From an uncultured Holdemanella sp. (GTDB lineage Bacteria > Bacillota_I > Bacilli_A > Erysipelotrichales > Erysipelotrichaceae), in contig NZ_CAKVMR010000090.1 in the NCBI RefSeq assembly GCF_934772795.1, forward strand, positions 1 to 7,084: a stretch of 7,084 nucleotides of DNA, written 5' to 3'. This document shows, in pieces, positions 5,770-7,084 of the stretch (position 1 is its first letter; every line of letters begins with the position of its first letter). The notes below the pieces were generated by a model. That model made no database searches and had not been told where the DNA came from. It saw nothing but the letters and a program-made list of their open reading frames with translations. The position numbers and the translations under genes were made by a program.

Positions 5770-5776
5770 CACCTCT
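5770..5776 (-). promoter_or_regulatory. Ribosome binding site deciding the nuclease start
   Basis: AGAGGTG on the minus strand places its AGAGG 5 bases before ATG 5764-5766. The upstream in-frame ATG (5788-5790) has only an AGGA one base away, too close to serve it, so the shorter 264-residue product is preferred. Confidence 0.75.
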
Positions 5777-5842
5777 TTTCTAGTAGGCATTTCCTACATA
5801 CTCTTATACGTAAAAAAATGCACTTTTTCTAATAAATTTTAA

Positions 5843-5870
5843 TTTTTTGCACAAAGTCACATTTAATAAA
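5843..5870 (+). repeat. Left terminal inverted repeat of the IS
   Basis: TTTTTTGCACAAAG then TCACATTTAATAAA matches the reverse complement of 6955-6984 at 23 of 29 aligned positions with one gap. The inner blocks CACATT and AATAAA are identical at both ends. Confidence 0.65.
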
Positions 5871-5912
5871 ACGGGATATAGACATCATTATTGTCGATTA
5901 GACTAGTACACT

Positions 5913-5931
5913 TTACCTGTAAGCGAGGTAA
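5913..5931 (+). promoter_or_regulatory. Hairpin sequestering the transposase ribosome site
   Basis: TTACCT (5913-5918) pairs with AGGTAA (5926-5931) across a 7-base loop, and the second arm holds most of the GAGG ribosome site (5925-5928), 9 bases before the ATG. In a transcript entering from outside the element this would mask initiation, a known way for insertion sequences to limit transposase. Translation starts just after an in-frame TGA at 5932-5934. Confidence 0.5.
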
Positions 5932-5937
5932 TGAACC

Positions 5938-6954
5938 ATGTTTACAGAATTCAATTTAAAAATAGATGAATCTACAGAGTTGTTAGATACAAGAACATTC
6001 GATAATTACGATACGAATGAGTTACTACAATTATCTGACGCCATTAAGCAGTCATGCTTTGAATTTCTATTCAGCTCTCATATTGAGTGTTGCCCTTATT
6101 GTGGAAGTGTTCATATTGTTAAGGCTGGAAAAAACAGTAAAGGAAGACAACGTTATAAATGCAATAATTGTAAACGAAGATTCATTAATAGTACAAATCA
6201 TCTAATGCATTGGTCTCATTTATCAAAAGAACAATGGGAAACCTTATTTTATTCTTCATTGAACAATGATTATTTATCTAAAACCGCAAAGCTTGTAGGT
6301 ATCAGTATTGTTTCAGCTTTTTATAACAGACATAAACTTATGTATGTGCTTAATGAATTGATAAACAAAAAGCAATTGTCAAAGAAAATTGCACTAGATG
6401 AAACATATTTGACTTACCAAGCTAAGGGGTTTGTAAACCAAAATCGTAGAGGTATAAGTAAAGATAAAATTGGTATCGCATGCGCAATAGATGAAGACGG
6501 AAATTGTGTTGTACACACAGCAGACAGAGGTCGTCCCACCTCTAGCACGCTAATAGATATTTTTAAAAATTCAATATGTCCTGGATCAGTCGTAATCAGC
6601 GATAGTCAAAGAAGCTATCATCAATTAATGGATGCATTAAACATAAAATGGGTCAAAATACCATCAGGTGAAAAATCGAAAGATGGATATACCTTAGAAA
6701 TGGTTAATCGTCTTCATGACAGAATCAAAGCATTCTTCAGAGGCAAAAGAAATGTAATGACACATTATCTACAAGGTTATCTAGCGTTATTTCAATATAG
6801 TGAGTTACATACAATGATGATCGGGAACAAGATGTTTCAAGATGAATTTATGAAGATCAACAACATCTTAAGTGGCATTCGAAATAAAGATATATGCCAG
6901 AAGTCAATTTATACAAGACGTTGTATGAGTGTTGATTTTAGCTTTATATCCTAA
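5938..6954 (+). CDS. IS1595-family transposase (ISXO2-like DDE domain)
   Basis: This 338-residue transposase would cut and join the ends of the element. Domains: an N-terminal zinc ribbon with CPYC (Cys52, Cys55) and CNNC (Cys75, Cys78), followed by the RRF typical of the family; a helix-turn-helix-like linker at about 95-135 (LSKTAKLVGISIVSAF); and an ISXO2-like RNase-H-fold core. Catalytic residues of the IS1595 DDNK set are visible: Asp154 in ALDETYLTY, Asp222 in VISDSQRSY, then Asn257 and Lys264 in VNRLHDRIK. The following FRGKRNVMTHYLQGYLALF matches the conserved KxFxxxxxGVxxxYLxxYLAWF region. The length is normal, with no frameshift or internal stop, so the enzyme may be active. The ATG at 5938 follows GAGG at 5925-5928 and an in-frame stop; the next ATG is residue 90, past the zinc ribbon. 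The gene is transcribed away from the nuclease gene, against the strand of all other genes here. Confidence 0.92.
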   Translation: MFTEFNLKIDESTELLDTRTFDNYDTNELLQLSDAIKQSCFEFLFSSHIECCPYCGSVHIVKAGKNSKGRQRYKCNNCKRRFINSTNHLMHWSHLSKEQWETLFYSSLNNDYLSKTAKLVGISIVSAFYNRHKLMYVLNELINKKQLSKKIALDETYLTYQAKGFVNQNRRGISKDKIGIACAIDEDGNCVVHTADRGRPTSSTLIDIFKNSICPGSVVISDSQRSYHQLMDALNIKWVKIPSGEKSKDGYTLEMVNRLHDRIKAFFRGKRNVMTHYLQGYLALFQYSELHTMMIGNKMFQDEFMKINNILSGIRNKDICQKSIYTRRCMSVDFSFIS

Positions 6955-6984
6955 TTTATTTAATGTGTCTTTTGCACAAAAAAA
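6955..6984 (-). repeat. Right terminal inverted repeat of the IS
   Basis: This begins immediately after the transposase stop and ends in seven A residues. Its reverse complement matches the left end (TTTTTTG, AAAG, CACATT, AATAAA in order). The A run is shared with the T tail of the adjoining minus-strand terminator. Confidence 0.65.
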
Positions 6985-6999
6985 GCGCCTTTCGACGCT
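6978..6999 (-). terminator. Minus-strand Rho-independent terminator
   Basis: On the minus strand AGCGTC, a GAAA tetraloop and GGCGCT form a six-pair stem (one G-U wobble), followed by seven T residues. The wobble becomes a C-A mismatch on the plus strand, and the T run is on the minus side, so it works for transcripts coming from beyond the right edge. It could end an unseen gene or shield the insertion sequence from incoming transcription. Confidence 0.7.
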
Positions 7000-7084
7000 A
7001 AATCCATGACTATATAAGAATAGTTAGGGTTTAGATCTGCTTTAAGATTACTTGGGGCAGAGTGCTAAGTAGCTAAAAATTCGC
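7000..7084. other. Right flank without a supportable gene
   Basis: All three minus-strand frames from the window edge hit a stop within about 36 bases; the longest ends ...SYLALCPK at TAA near 7049. No plus-strand gene starts here. A CTTGGGGCAGAGTGC stretch at 7050-7064 looks like it could be the tip of another mobile element, but no partner repeat is in the window. Confidence 0.3.

Larger units (their letters stand above)
5843..6984 (+). mobile_element. IS1595-family insertion sequence
   Basis: An element of about 1.14 kb contains a single complete transposase gene (5938-6954) between imperfect inverted repeats at 5843-5870 and 6955-6984. Size, gene content and transposase type fit the IS1595 family. 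Similarity between the ends stops outside the T/A runs, which sets the borders within a few bases. The 8-bp target duplication expected for the family is not seen in the flanks (AATTTTAA left, GCGCCTTT right), so the ends may be misplaced by homopolymer ambiguity or the element may have been rearranged. Confidence 0.75.

Noticed and set aside
6017..6205. Second plus-strand frame inside the transposase
   Set aside because: It overlaps the zinc ribbon coding region in another frame and has no independent support; a two-frame transposase is not needed because the main frame is complete.
6958..7060. Minus-strand ORF ending ...DLASKGAFFVQKTH
   Set aside because: It runs through the terminator and inverted repeat, has no ribosome site at its only ATG, and matches no family I recognise.

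Overview
The window is AT-rich, low-GC Gram-positive (Firmicutes-type) DNA with strong AGGAGG-like ribosome sites. A LicR-type regulator, a lactose/cellobiose-type PTS, a GH1 6-phospho-glycosidase and a PD-(D/E)XK (Rpn-like) nuclease gene together suggest a gut-associated Erysipelotrichales or similar bacterium. That placement is inference; no rRNA or marker gene is present.

Region 1 (5-2466, minus strand) is a compact beta-glucoside uptake operon read right to left: EIIA (2146-2466), GH1 6-phospho-beta-glycosidase (733-2142), EIIB (438-728) and EIIC (50-412), with gaps of 3, 4 and 25 bases, closed by a hairpin at 5-51. The PTS would phosphorylate an incoming beta-glucoside (HPr to EIIA to EIIB to sugar through EIIC) and the GH1 enzyme would cleave the 6-phosphate product. 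The EIIC is only 120 residues, about a quarter of a normal one, so this permease is probably dead or must borrow an EIIC from elsewhere.

Region 2 (2467-4647) is the control module. A multidomain PRD activator of the LicR/CelR type (2701-4557, minus) ends at a clear terminator (2628-2667). Between it and the operon lies a near-perfect 24-bp palindrome (2531-2554) with the TTTTCC-N10-GGAAAA layout expected of a CelR/LicR operator. The regulator has lost one of four PRD histidines and the EIIB-domain cysteine.

Region 3 (4648-4841) has no convincing gene. It contains a short minus-strand stretch resembling a decayed LacI-family DNA-binding helix.

Region 4 (4842-5808, minus) is an Rpn/PDDEXK-like gene whose C-terminal part is a perfect heptad coiled coil coded by 21-bp tandem repeats. 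Its stop overlaps, as ATGA, the start of a 38-codon ORF resembling the usual helix-turn-helix tail of this family, and the terminator follows that small ORF. This is either a frameshifted nuclease or a two-product locus, and it is the most interesting part of the window.

Region 5 (5843-6984, plus) is an IS1595-family insertion sequence with an apparently intact zinc-ribbon/DDNK transposase, imperfect terminal inverted repeats and a hairpin over the transposase ribosome site. A minus-strand terminator (6978-6999) abuts its right end. The last 85 bases hold no supportable gene.
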